64,000 bases of DNA, from contig CAJUNB010000006.1 in NCBI GenBank assembly GCA_910587635.1, positions 1 to 64,000 on the forward strand. The letters are read 5' to 3'. Below, in pieces: positions 1 through 7,784 of the stretch. How positions within the stretch are numbered: the first letter of the stretch is position 1; each line of letters starts with the position of its first letter. The translations under genes were made by a program, and so were the position numbers. The DNA comes from an uncultured Lachnospiraceae bacterium (GTDB lineage Bacteria; Bacillota; Clostridia; Lachnospirales; Lachnospiraceae). The notes below the pieces were generated by a model. The model was not told where the DNA came from, made no database searches, and saw nothing but the letters and a program-made list of their open reading frames with translations.

Positions 1-89
1 CCGTACACTATCTTTCTTCTGAACTTTGGCGCAAACACTATGTGATACTTACAATTCCATTTCGTATGTGATAAACTATTTACATCCAT
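1..89 (-). CDS. tnpA: IS200/IS605-family transposase TnpA, N-terminal fragment cut by window edge
   Basis: Only the first 29 codons are in the window. They read MDVNSLSHTKWNCKYHIVFA and then PKFRRKIVYG, the typical opening of the Y1 HUH single-strand transposase TnpA of IS200/IS605 elements. The start is fixed by a strong AGGAGGT ribosome-binding site at 97-103, eight bases before the ATG at 89. The catalytic HUH and Tyr residues lie outside the window, so integrity cannot be judged. Family assignment is from recognised N-terminal sequence and from the hairpin-bearing end next to it. Confidence 0.85.
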   Translation of the reverse strand, partial: MDVNSLSHTKWNCKYHIVFAPKFRRKIVY

Positions 90-275
90 TTGGGATACCT
101 CCTTTGTTTTAGTACGGTTGGCGAACCTATACTAAATATAATATTGGAGGTTTTTTACTGTAAGCTAAAGCAGCTGTTATCACACCTGCATAGCAGGTGG
201 TTTATTTGTTTACCGATATTTCCATTTTTCGGAACTCGAAAAACTCCATATCGGTAAACAGGCCCTTGGCCTAAC
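1..275 (-). mobile_element. Left end of an IS200/IS605-type insertion sequence
   Basis: Upstream of the TnpA start are the structures expected at the left end of this family. A perfect 7-bp hairpin (CACCTGC, loop ATA, GCAGGTG) lies at 183-199. A larger hairpin has 12-bp outer arms GTTTACCGATAT (208-219) and ATATCGGTAAAC (248-259), with inner arms TTTTTCG/CGAAAAA at 225-231 and 237-243. In known IS200 elements, end hairpins are recognised by TnpA and the leader fold represses tnpA translation. The exact element boundary is not visible; 275 is approximate. Confidence 0.7.
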
Positions 276-280
276 CAATA

Positions 281-315
281 AAAAGTGCCTTGCAGATTCC
301 TTGCAAAGCACTTTT
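281..315. terminator. Bidirectional terminator hairpin between the IS end and the GGDEF gene
   Basis: AAAAGTGC (281-288) pairs with GCACTTTT (308-315), and TTGCA (290-294) pairs with TGCAA (302-306). The A and T runs on the two sides make it a plausible intrinsic terminator for the minus-strand gene ending at 325, and possibly for the opposite direction. Confidence 0.7.
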
Positions 316-324
316 CCGTTATCA

Positions 325-1254
325 CTATTTTATATTCCTGTGCAGTCTTGCCTGGTATGCAGGATTCTGTTTCATCTCAAATTTATTTTCAAACATTTTA
401 TATTCCGCTTCCGCGAATACATCCGCTATCTTTTCTTCCACGTTGTCTTTCAGCATCAGCCCCACTGCCACAGACGGAGACAGTATATTGTCTATGTAAT
501 TGTTGCACCGGCTCTGAATCCGTTCCATATAGCTCTTCGCTTCTCCTTCTTCCGGCATCGGAATAGCGATATGGAAAACATCTCCATCCACACGCCCCAG
601 AATATATTCCTCTCCCGCTTCTTCTTTGATAATCTGGGCAATGATCTGAATCAGTCTGTCACTCTCTTCCTCTCCATAGTGATCATTCACAAACTTCCAG
701 TCATTGATATTGGCCTCCACTGCCGCCACCGGTACAATCTCTGATTTATCCAGTGATTTCATCCGCTCTGTAAAAAAGGTCTTATTCAACACACCGGTAA
801 GTACATCTTCCTCTTCCCCGTGGCTCAGCTGATACCGCTCTTTTTTCAACTGTCCATCGACCTCATCGATATACACGGCACGTTCCCTGTTTATAAAAGC
901 CTCTTCCCCAAGCATCTCCCACATCTGTATGAGCTGCTCCAAAAACTCTATCGCAAGACCCTCTTTTCCCGAAACGATTTCATCTTCTTTCGTATAAATA
1001 TGGCCCACAGTACGATTCGCCACCCGCAGCTTCCTGCCAGGATCATCTACAACATCAGGAACGAAATCTGAAAAATTTCCTACCGCCGCCATCTTATCCC
1101 CATGTCTCTCCGTCAAAAGTATCTTAATCCCTGTCAGGTCATACAGCAGCTTCATCTGAGTCTTCAGCGATTCTATTTTATAGAGATTGGCAAGCCTGTA
1201 ATTTTTAATATTTTCTTTTAATCTTTTTTCCAATGGAAGTTCCCCATATCCCAT
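325..1254 (-). CDS. Degenerate GGDEF-domain protein
   Basis: A soluble protein of about 309 residues. The N-terminal half (about 1-140) matches no domain I can name; the C-terminal half has the fold pattern of a diguanylate cyclase GGDEF domain (DVLTGVLNK, then EANINDWKFVNDHYGE, then GRVDGDVFHIAIP). The catalytic GG(D/E)EF loop is replaced by VDGDVF, so cyclase activity is unlikely; a c-di-GMP or GTP sensing role is inference. I chose the internal ATG at 1254 because GAGAGG lies seven bases before it. An in-frame ATG at 1269 has its GGGAG directly abutting the codon. Confidence 0.75.
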   Translation of the reverse strand: MGYGELPLEKRLKENIKNYRLANLYKIESLKTQMKLLYDLTGIKILLTERHGDKMAAVGNFSDFVPDVVDDPGRKLRVANRTVGHIYTKEDEIVSGKEGLAIEFLEQLIQMWEMLGEEAFINRERAVYIDEVDGQLKKERYQLSHGEEEDVLTGVLNKTFFTERMKSLDKSEIVPVAAVEANINDWKFVNDHYGEEESDRLIQIIAQIIKEEAGEEYILGRVDGDVFHIAIPMPEEGEAKSYMERIQSRCNNYIDNILSPSVAVGLMLKDNVEEKIADVFAEAEYKMFENKFEMKQNPAYQARLHRNIK

Positions 1255-1400
1255 ACATATACCTCTCATCTCCCGGGTTTCCCCGTATCCATTTTCTGCA
1301 AAAATCTGTTTTTATTATATCGGTTTTCAGGGCGTTTGTCTAGGAATAGAAACACTGTGAAGCATTTATCTGATGATACTGTCATGGTAAATGATAAAAA

Positions 1401-1427
1401 AGAACCGGTATTTGCCATACCGGTTCT
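1401..1427 (-). terminator. Intrinsic terminator of the Glu/Thr-rich lipoprotein gene
   Basis: A perfect 10-bp stem, AGAACCGGTA (1401-1410) with TACCGGTTCT (1418-1427) and a 7-nt loop, is followed on the minus strand by TTTTTATCAT. This is a standard Rho-independent terminator just downstream of the stop at 1445. Confidence 0.9.
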
Positions 1428-1444
1428 ATTCTCTGTCTTTCTTC

Positions 1445-1792
1445 TTATTCAGCTTCCTTTTCTCCGTTTGTATCTTCTACACTTTCTGTTTCAGCACCTT
1501 CTGTCTCATTGCTTTCTGTTTCAGTGCTCTCTGTTTCAGCACTTTCTGTCTCAGCGTTTTCAACTTCGGCGCTTTCTGTCTCATCACTTTCTGTCTCCGC
1601 ACTCTCTGTTTCTTCTGTTTCCACTTCTTCTGCTTCTACATCTTCTGTCTCCTCAGCAGCTTCTGTTTCCACATCTTCTACAGGAGCAGCTTCCGTCTCC
1701 TGTGTTACAGTTTCTTCCTTGGAACCACATGCAACGACCATCGCAGATGTCATTACAATTGCCATAATAACTGCTAATACATTTTTTTTCAT
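1445..1792 (-). CDS. Small Glu/Thr-rich lipoprotein, low complexity
   Basis: A 115-residue predicted lipoprotein. Residues 1-22 form a signal peptide with lipobox VVAC followed by GSKEE. Nearly all the rest is a low-complexity run of Glu, Thr, Ser and Ala in short units such as ETES and SAETES, giving a very acidic extended tail. There is no catalytic domain. It starts at an ATG preceded by GGAGGAAAATT and has its own promoter and terminator, so it is a monocistronic unit. The family is not recognised. A surface spacer or cation-binding tether is possible but unsupported. A second E/T-rich lipoprotein lies at 41272. Confidence 0.8.
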   Translation of the reverse strand: MKKNVLAVIMAIVMTSAMVVACGSKEETVTQETEAAPVEDVETEAAEETEDVEAEEVETEETESAETESDETESAEVENAETESAETESTETESNETEGAETESVEDTNGEKEAE

Positions 1793-1863
1793 AATTTTCC
1801 TCCTTAATTAACCCTTCCGGGTACTCTTTGACACTTTTTTGAAATTGTTGTGCCGTGATTAGG

Positions 1864-1892
1864 AGTATATATGAAAGTTGTCATTTTGTAAA
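1864..1892 (-). promoter_or_regulatory. Probable sigma-A promoter of the small lipoprotein
   Basis: On the minus strand TTTACA (1892-1887) and TATACT (1869-1864) are separated by 17 bp, about 75 bp upstream of the start codon at 1792, in a strongly A+T-rich stretch. Confidence 0.6.
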
Positions 1893-1968
1893 CAGTTTGT
1901 GAATAAAATAAGAATTTTTTAATTTTATTTATAAATTATTCATAATTTGTATCTATTTTTAAGAAATA

Positions 1969-2571
1969 TTAAAGAGTCTGATATAACATCTCCAAAATAT
2001 CCACACATTTTTCAATGCCTAACTTTCCCCGATCAAGGGCGATATCGTAATTATTGACCTCTCCCCATTTATAGTCGGTATAATAATTATAGTAAACGCT
2101 TCTCTGTTTATCCGTTTTACGGATCAGTGCCAGCGCTTCCTCCTGGGAGAGGTTGTAGTGCCGACAGACTACTTCCACTTTTACTGCCATATCCGCGTGA
2201 ATAAAGACACTGAGCAGCCTTTTATTATTACGAAGAATATAATCCGCCCCTCTTCCTATTATAATACAGGGACTCTGCTTCACAAGATCTTTGATAATCT
2301 CTGCCTGCAGATCAAACAGCTCCTCATTCATCGGAATACGTTTCATCTGATATTCTCTTCCCACTTCCATTGAAAATTCATACCACTTACGATGGATTTT
2401 TTTCTCATCCACTTCCAACAAAGATGCATAATCCGCCTCACTACGTTTGGACGCCATTTCAATCAGTGCCATATCATAATATGGTATATGCAGCCTGTCA
2501 GACAGTGTCTTTCCTATTTTTCTGCCGCCGCTTCCAAACTGCCGACTGATAACAACTACCTGATTTTCCAT
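1969..2571 (-). CDS. Cytidylate kinase-like family protein
   Basis: A protein of about 200 residues of the cytidylate-kinase-like P-loop family. It opens with VVVISRQFGSGGRKIGK, whose GSGGRKIG is the characteristic modified nucleotide-binding loop. It then has IIIGRGADYILR and VFIHAD, matching the family's second and third conserved blocks. True CMP kinases are longer at the C-terminus and have a canonical GPxGxGKS loop, so phosphorylation of CMP should not be assumed. The start at 2571 is preferred over the ATG at 2577 because AAAGGTGG is then correctly spaced. It stands alone in its strand block. Confidence 0.8.
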   Translation of the reverse strand: MENQVVVISRQFGSGGRKIGKTLSDRLHIPYYDMALIEMASKRSEADYASLLEVDEKKIHRKWYEFSMEVGREYQMKRIPMNEELFDLQAEIIKDLVKQSPCIIIGRGADYILRNNKRLLSVFIHADMAVKVEVVCRHYNLSQEEALALIRKTDKQRSVYYNYYTDYKWGEVNNYDIALDRGKLGIEKCVDILEMLYQTL

Positions 2572-2741
2572 ATACATCCACCTTTCATATGATAAAATTT
2601 ACGCAATCCCTTTTCTGCGTCCGATAACCGCGTCGTGTTTGATATCTTAATACACTACCCTCAGTGGGCAAGGACATATATATTATATCATAATCAGAAG
2701 TTAAAGTCATTTACAAAAAGTGTATGTTCTGCGCTTTTCCC

Positions 2742-2769
2742 TTGAAAAAATAGTTTCTTTGTGTATAAT
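2742..2769 (+). promoter_or_regulatory. Sigma-A-like promoter of the ABC-F gene
   Basis: TTGAAA (2742-2747) and TATAAT (2764-2769) with a 16-bp spacer lie 48 bp before the ABC-F start codon. Confidence 0.7.
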
Positions 2770-2816
2770 AGTAACGTGACTGTAACTCGAAAAACATTGT
2801 AAATAGAGGGTTTTAT

Positions 2817-4454
2817 ATGATTAGTGCAAATAATGTAACATATCGGGTAGGAAAAAAAGCGCTGTTTGAAGACGTGAATATTAAATTTACAGAAGGACAC
2901 TGCTATGGTCTGATCGGCGCCAACGGTGCAGGAAAATCCACTTTTCTGAAAATTCTGTCAGGACAGCTGGAAACAACAAAAGGTGACATTTCCATGACAC
3001 CGGGACAACGTCTCTCTTTCCTGGAACAGGATCATTTCAAATACGATGAGTATCCGGCTATGGATGTGGTCATTATGGGAAACGAACGTCTCTACCAGAT
3101 CATGAAAGAAAAGGATGCTATCTACGCAAAAGAAGATTTCACTGAAGAGGACGGTATCCGTGCCAGTGAACTGGAGGCAGAATTTGCAGAAATGGACGGA
3201 TGGGAAGCAGAATCCGATGCTGCCATGCTGCTCAACGGCCTGGGTATCGATACCGAATATCATAATGCTATCATGAAAAATCTGGGAGGTAACGAAAAAG
3301 TAAAGGTACTTCTTGCCAAAGCGCTGTTTGGCAGCCCGGATGTACTGCTTTTGGATGAGCCTACCAACCATCTGGACCTGGATGCTATCGCCTGGCTGGA
3401 AGAATTTCTCATTAATTTTGAAAATACCGTTATCGTCGTATCCCATGACCGTTATTTCCTGAATAAAGTATGTACGTATACTGCTGATATCGACTATGGC
3501 AAAATACAGCTCTATGCCGGAAATTACGATTTCTGGTTTGAATCCAGCCAGCTTCTCATCAGACAAATGAAAGAAGCCAACAAGAAAAAAGAAGAAAAAA
3601 TCAAGGAATTACAGGAATTTATTTCCCGCTTTTCCGCCAATGCCTCCAAGTCCAAGCAGGCAACTTCCCGAAAGAGAGCGCTGGAAAAAATCGAACTGGA
3701 TGAAATCAAACCGTCCAGCCGCAAGTATCCTTATATCGATTTCCGACCGGAACGTGAAATCGGTAATGAAGTATTGGCAGTGGAAGGTCTTTCCAAGACA
3801 ATTGACGGCGAAAAAATACTCGACAATATTTCCTTTATCCTGGGTCATGATGACAAAGTCGCTTTTGTGGGAGGCAATGAACTTGCAAAGACGACACTGT
3901 TCCAGATACTCATGGGAGAACTGGAGCCGGATGCGGGTACCTATAAATGGGGTGTCACCACTTCACAGGCATATTTTCCAAAAGACAGCACAGAAGAATT
4001 TGACAACGATCTGACGATTGTAGAGTGGCTCACCGGTTATTCCGCTATCAAAGATGTAACTTATGTCCGGGGCTTCCTGGGCCGGATGCTTTTCGCAGGA
4101 GAAGACGGTGTCAAAAAGGTGAAAGTGCTTTCCGGAGGAGAAAAGGTACGTTGTCTCCTATCCAAGATGATGATTTCCTGTGCCAACTGTCTTATTTTAG
4201 ACGAGCCTACCAATCATCTGGATATGGAATCTATCACAGCTCTGAACAACGGACTCATAAAATTTTCCGGGGTGGCTCTGTTTTCCTGTCACGATCATCA
4301 GTTTGTTCAGACGACGGCCAACCGTATTATGGAAATTCTTCCCGACGGAAGTCTGATTGATAAGATGACTACTTATGACGAATATCTGGAAAGTGACGAA
4401 ATGGCACGAAAACGTACCGTCTATACTGCCCAGAAAGAAGAAGACGACAATTAA
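2817..4454 (+). CDS. ABC-F family ATPase with altered signature and second P-loop
   Basis: A 545-residue soluble protein with two ABC domains joined by a charged linker (about 240-310) and no membrane segments, the architecture of ABC-F ribosome-associated factors (YbiT/YkpA-like). Domain 1 has Walker A GANGAGKST (34-42) and DEPTNHLD (180-187), but its signature reads LGGNE (156-160) instead of LSGGE. Domain 2 has the signature LSGGE (438-442) and DEPTNHLD (462-469), but its P-loop reads GGNELAKTT (352-360) rather than GxxGxGKT. ABC-F proteins act at the ribosomal exit site; some confer antibiotic resistance. Which role applies here cannot be told from sequence. Confidence 0.85.
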   Translation: MISANNVTYRVGKKALFEDVNIKFTEGHCYGLIGANGAGKSTFLKILSGQLETTKGDISMTPGQRLSFLEQDHFKYDEYPAMDVVIMGNERLYQIMKEKDAIYAKEDFTEEDGIRASELEAEFAEMDGWEAESDAAMLLNGLGIDTEYHNAIMKNLGGNEKVKVLLAKALFGSPDVLLLDEPTNHLDLDAIAWLEEFLINFENTVIVVSHDRYFLNKVCTYTADIDYGKIQLYAGNYDFWFESSQLLIRQMKEANKKKEEKIKELQEFISRFSANASKSKQATSRKRALEKIELDEIKPSSRKYPYIDFRPEREIGNEVLAVEGLSKTIDGEKILDNISFILGHDDKVAFVGGNELAKTTLFQILMGELEPDAGTYKWGVTTSQAYFPKDSTEEFDNDLTIVEWLTGYSAIKDVTYVRGFLGRMLFAGEDGVKKVKVLSGGEKVRCLLSKMMISCANCLILDEPTNHLDMESITALNNGLIKFSGVALFSCHDHQFVQTTANRIMEILPDGSLIDKMTTYDEYLESDEMARKRTVYTAQKEEDDN

Positions 4455-4515
4455 AATATACAAAATTACAGCAATATGTTTTTGTTTATAAATCCAATAA
4501 GGAACTTTTTATGCT

Positions 4516-5349
4516 ATGATAGATCTCCACGTACACTCTAACAAGTCAGACGGCACCTGTTCCCCCCGACAGCTCGTACAGTATGCTTCTGAAAAGGGGC
4601 TTACCGCTTTTGCCCTGACCGACCACGATACGACAGCCGGACTGGAAGAAGCGCTGACAGCTGCCAGAAAGCTGCCTGTCACTGTCATACCGGGTATCGA
4701 ATTTTCCACAGCCTATGAAGAAAAGGATGTGCATATACTGGGTCTGGGGATTGACTATAAAACTCCTGTATTTTCTGCTGCTCTGGAGGAATTTATTGCC
4801 TCCCGCAGACATCGGAATGAACAGATGTGCCAAAAACTCAGAGACTATATAAAGACTGACATCACTTACGAAAGACTACTGGAAGCCTTTCCCGGTGCCG
4901 TTATCACAAGAGCCCACTATGCCAGATACCTGTTTCAGCAAGGTCATGTCAAAAGTATGCCGGAAGCCTTTGACCGCTATATCGGCGACAGAGCCCCCTG
5001 CTTTATCCCAAGAGAGAAAGTGACGCCCCAAAAGGCAGTGGAGTTAATACGGAAAGCGGGCGGTATTCCTGTACTGGCCCATCCGCCACTTTATCACATG
5101 AGCGATGCCAGACTGGACAAGCTCGTCAGAGAACTGACGGAAACAGGATTGGCCGGTATTGAAGCATACTACTCTACTTATACGGCAGGAGAAACTGTGC
5201 ATATGAAAAGCCTTGCCCGGCAATATCATCTGCTTATAACAGGAGGTTCGGATTTCCACGGTGCCAATAAGCCGGATATTGATCTGGGCATCGGCAAAGG
5301 TTCTCTTCATGTGCCGGACAGTATTTTAGATGACCTGCATTTGAGATAA
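4516..5349 (+). CDS. PHP-domain phosphoesterase, RNase AM/TrpH (YciV) type
   Basis: A 277-residue PHP protein beginning IDLHVHSNKSDGTCSP, with DHDTT, PGIEFS, an insert domain (about 95-150), AHPP and a terminal GGSDFHGAN. These supply the metal-binding His/Asp/Glu set of the PHP fold. The length and insert match the YciV/TrpH group, whose characterised members remove 5' nucleotides from RNA or dephosphorylate 3',5'-nucleoside bisphosphates. It is 13 bp upstream of the next HAD gene and probably co-transcribed with it. Confidence 0.85.
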   Translation: MIDLHVHSNKSDGTCSPRQLVQYASEKGLTAFALTDHDTTAGLEEALTAARKLPVTVIPGIEFSTAYEEKDVHILGLGIDYKTPVFSAALEEFIASRRHRNEQMCQKLRDYIKTDITYERLLEAFPGAVITRAHYARYLFQQGHVKSMPEAFDRYIGDRAPCFIPREKVTPQKAVELIRKAGGIPVLAHPPLYHMSDARLDKLVRELTETGLAGIEAYYSTYTAGETVHMKSLARQYHLLITGGSDFHGANKPDIDLGIGKGSLHVPDSILDDLHLR

Positions 5350-5362
5350 TGGAGAAATAGAA

Positions 5363-6184
5363 ATGAAGAAAAAAATATTTTTTACAGATTTAGATGAGAC
5401 TCTGCTCACAAGAGAAAAAAATATGACACCTGCCACAGTGGATGTCATCACAAAACTCACCGAAAAAGGACATTATGTGGCCCTCACTTCCGGCCGCCCC
5501 CTTGACAGTGTGATGGAAGCCCGAAGACTTCTTCCCATTTCCGATCAGGGACTGTTCTATATTGCCAACAATGGCAGTCAGATTGTCAATGCCAAGACAC
5601 TGGAAAAAATCCGGGAAGTCCGTATGACAATGGAAGAGGTCCTGTATCTGTTTCAAGCAGCAGAAGAAAACGGCATACATATACAGACATATACAGACAC
5701 TGCTATCATTTCTAAAAAGCAGACGCCTGAACTGGACTTCTACCAGAAGACAATCCATATGCCTTCCCTCATTACTGATGATATCAAAGGGGCACTGATA
5801 CTTCCGCCATTTAAATGTCTCTCCATCTCCCTGAACGGACGTGACAAAATAGAAGCTTTCCGAAATGCTCTGCTTCCATGGGCTGAGGGGCATGTCTCTC
5901 TGATCTGTTCCACAGATATTGTGCTGGAAATGTTCCCTTCCAGCGCCGGAAAAGGTGCGGCGCTCCAATATCTTGCCCAATATTTGAATATTCCCATTTC
6001 CGATACTGTATCAGCCGGAGATCAGGACAACGATATCTCTATGCTGGAAGCGGCCGGCGTCGGTATCGCCATGTGTAACGGTTCCGAGAGAGCCAAAGCC
6101 GCTGCTGATATCATAACCCAGACAGACAACAATCATGACGGCCTTGTCCCTCTGTTAAACGAACTCTTTGCGCTGTCATCCTGA
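5363..6184 (+). CDS. Cof-type HAD-IIB phosphatase
   Basis: A 273-residue HAD hydrolase. Motif I is FTDLDETLL near the N-terminus, motif II is LTSGRP, motif III Lys lies near SSAGKGAAL, and motif IV is AGDQDNDISML. The C2B cap sits between motifs II and III, as in Cof/YidA sugar-phosphate or FMN phosphatases. The ATG has GGAG eight bases upstream, and the gene follows the PHP gene closely. The substrate is not predictable. Confidence 0.85.
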   Translation: MKKKIFFTDLDETLLTREKNMTPATVDVITKLTEKGHYVALTSGRPLDSVMEARRLLPISDQGLFYIANNGSQIVNAKTLEKIREVRMTMEEVLYLFQAAEENGIHIQTYTDTAIISKKQTPELDFYQKTIHMPSLITDDIKGALILPPFKCLSISLNGRDKIEAFRNALLPWAEGHVSLICSTDIVLEMFPSSAGKGAALQYLAQYLNIPISDTVSAGDQDNDISMLEAAGVGIAMCNGSERAKAAADIITQTDNNHDGLVPLLNELFALSS

Positions 6185-6242
6185 ATGTCAAAAGGAAATT
6201 ACTTCGCAATTACCTATAGAACAAACAGGGATACGTAGTTCC

Positions 6243-6503
6243 TTATCCTTCCACGATCAGGTATCTGCCATCTCCAATGTCAAACACTTCGTCTGCTTCC
6301 ACAATTTCCTCTTCGTTCAGGCCCTCTATATCGAGCCCCTGTGCATCAAAGTATTCCATCACTTCTTCCGGCGAATTTACCACAGCCGCCATACACTCTT
6401 CCAGAAAATTTTCAGCTTCCTCCAGTGTTTCCGCCACTTTCTCAGGAAACAGCTGAAGCTGATTCGTTAAAAAACATTGTAGAACTGCATCGTCAAATTG
6501 CAT
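6243..6503 (-). CDS. Small acidic protein at the end of the polyphosphate operon
   Basis: A protein of about 86 residues, rich in Glu and Asp (EEAENFLEE, NEEEIVEADEVF), ending in GDGRYLIVEG, with no recognised domain. It overlaps the end of the upstream HAD gene. I placed the start at 6503 because GGATGGAG is suitably spaced there; an ATG at 6512 abuts its purine run. Its location suggests translational coupling to the phosphatase gene. Function unknown. Confidence 0.55.
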   Translation of the reverse strand: MQFDDAVLQCFLTNQLQLFPEKVAETLEEAENFLEECMAAVVNSPEEVMEYFDAQGLDIEGLNEEEIVEADEVFDIGDGRYLIVEG

Positions 6504-7167
6504 TGGCTCCATCCTTTCCCAAAAGATACTTAAGAAGTTCCTGAGGGGCTGCGATAATCGCATCTGCATGGTTTTCTTCCAGTTCTTTTCTGTCCCGGAA
6601 TCCCCACAGTACCCCTACAGTGAAAGCACCTGCATTTTTCCCCGTCTGCATATCCGTGTTCGTATCCCCCACATAGAGCATCTCTTCCACTGGTATGCCC
6701 AACTTTTCCGAAATCATGTATACGCCTTCGGGACTCGGTTTTTTCTCTATTTCCGGCACCTGCCCCTGTACAACATCGAAAACATCATCCCCGAACAGAT
6801 CATGAATCACTTTACATGTATTTTCATGGGGCTTATTGGAAAATACCGCTATCTTTACCCCTCTTGTTTTCAGTTCCGAAAGTAATTCCCGAATCCCGTC
6901 ATAGGGTTTTACCTGATACATACAGTCTACGGCAAACAGTTTGGCATATTCTTCCTTCACCTGTTCATACAAATCCATCCGTTCCCTCTTCTGGTTGATA
7001 AGGGTACGACGGATCAGCTCCGCTGCTCCATCTCCAACAAAATATTTATACCTGTCTGTCTCAAAGCCCTGCAACCCAAATTTTTCCAACGCTCTGTTGG
7101 CGCAGTAGGCAATGGAAACAATAGTATCCGATAACGTACCATCCAGATCAAATACAACTGCTCTCAT
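6493..7167 (-). CDS. HAD phosphatase, phosphoglycolate phosphatase-like
   Basis: A 224-residue HAD-IA phosphatase: motif I VVFDLDGTLSDT (residues 4-15), motif II FSNKPH, motif III Lys in EKKPSPEG, motif IV YVGDTNTDMQTGKNAG, and a helical C1 cap after motif I. This is the layout of Gph-type phosphoglycolate phosphatases and pyrophosphatase PpaX. Its place beside ppk1, ppx and maf would fit a nucleotide or pyrophosphate house-cleaning role, but that is inference. It starts 22 bp after maf ends. Confidence 0.8.
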   Translation of the reverse strand: MRAVVFDLDGTLSDTIVSIAYCANRALEKFGLQGFETDRYKYFVGDGAAELIRRTLINQKRERMDLYEQVKEEYAKLFAVDCMYQVKPYDGIRELLSELKTRGVKIAVFSNKPHENTCKVIHDLFGDDVFDVVQGQVPEIEKKPSPEGVYMISEKLGIPVEEMLYVGDTNTDMQTGKNAGAFTVGVLWGFRDRKELEENHADAIIAAPQELLKYLLGKDGANAI

Positions 7168-7189
7168 CCTTCGTTCTCCTTCTCTGTAT

Positions 7190-7768
7190 TTAACAATATT
7201 TTTTCAGAGCCTGATACAGCCCTGCAATGGGAAGTCCCAATATCGTCTGGTATTCTCCCTGTATCTCATCCACAAATACGCCAAACTTTCCCTGTATACC
7301 ATAGGCGCCCGCCTTATCCATAGATTCTCCCGTTTTGACATACTCCCAGATTTCTGCCTCTTCCATAGAATGAACGGTAACGAGTGCTTTTTTATAAAAA
7401 GTTTCATGTGCTATTTTATTATCTTTCTCCCGGCTCATAATCGTAACACCCGTATACACTTCATGGGTTCTGCCCTGTAAACCATTGATCATTTCATAAG
7501 CTTCCGCTTCTGTATGCGGTTTGCCCATAATCCGACTGCCGCATACGACGATCGTGTCACAACCGATGACAATCACATCCTCATCTGTCTGTGATATCAC
7601 ATCTTCTGCTTTCTGAAAAGAGAGATTCTCCACGATTTCCCCGGGAGAAGTCCCTCTGATCACTTCCTCTCTCCGGCTGGGTATGATTCGGAATGCAAGT
7701 CCCATCACTTCCAGCAGCTCCTTTCTTCGGGGAGATGCCGATGCCAGTATGATCTGTCTGCTTTGCAT
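7190..7768 (-). CDS. maf: Maf-family nucleotide pyrophosphatase
   Basis: A protein of about 192 residues from the ATG at 7768, chosen because AAGGAAGAAAATACT precedes it; upstream in-frame Met codons lie inside ppk1. It opens with IILASASPRRKELL, the Maf hallmark, and contains IGCDTIVV, a conserved KP segment, and DKAGAYGIQG near the C-terminus. Maf proteins hydrolyse non-canonical or modified nucleoside triphosphates and prevent their incorporation. The gene starts 17 bp after ppk1. Confidence 0.9.
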   Translation of the reverse strand: MQSRQIILASASPRRKELLEVMGLAFRIIPSRREEVIRGTSPGEIVENLSFQKAEDVISQTDEDVIVIGCDTIVVCGSRIMGKPHTEAEAYEMINGLQGRTHEVYTGVTIMSREKDNKIAHETFYKKALVTVHSMEEAEIWEYVKTGESMDKAGAYGIQGKFGVFVDEIQGEYQTILGLPIAGLYQALKKYC

Positions 7769-7784
7769 AGTATTTTCTTCCTTT

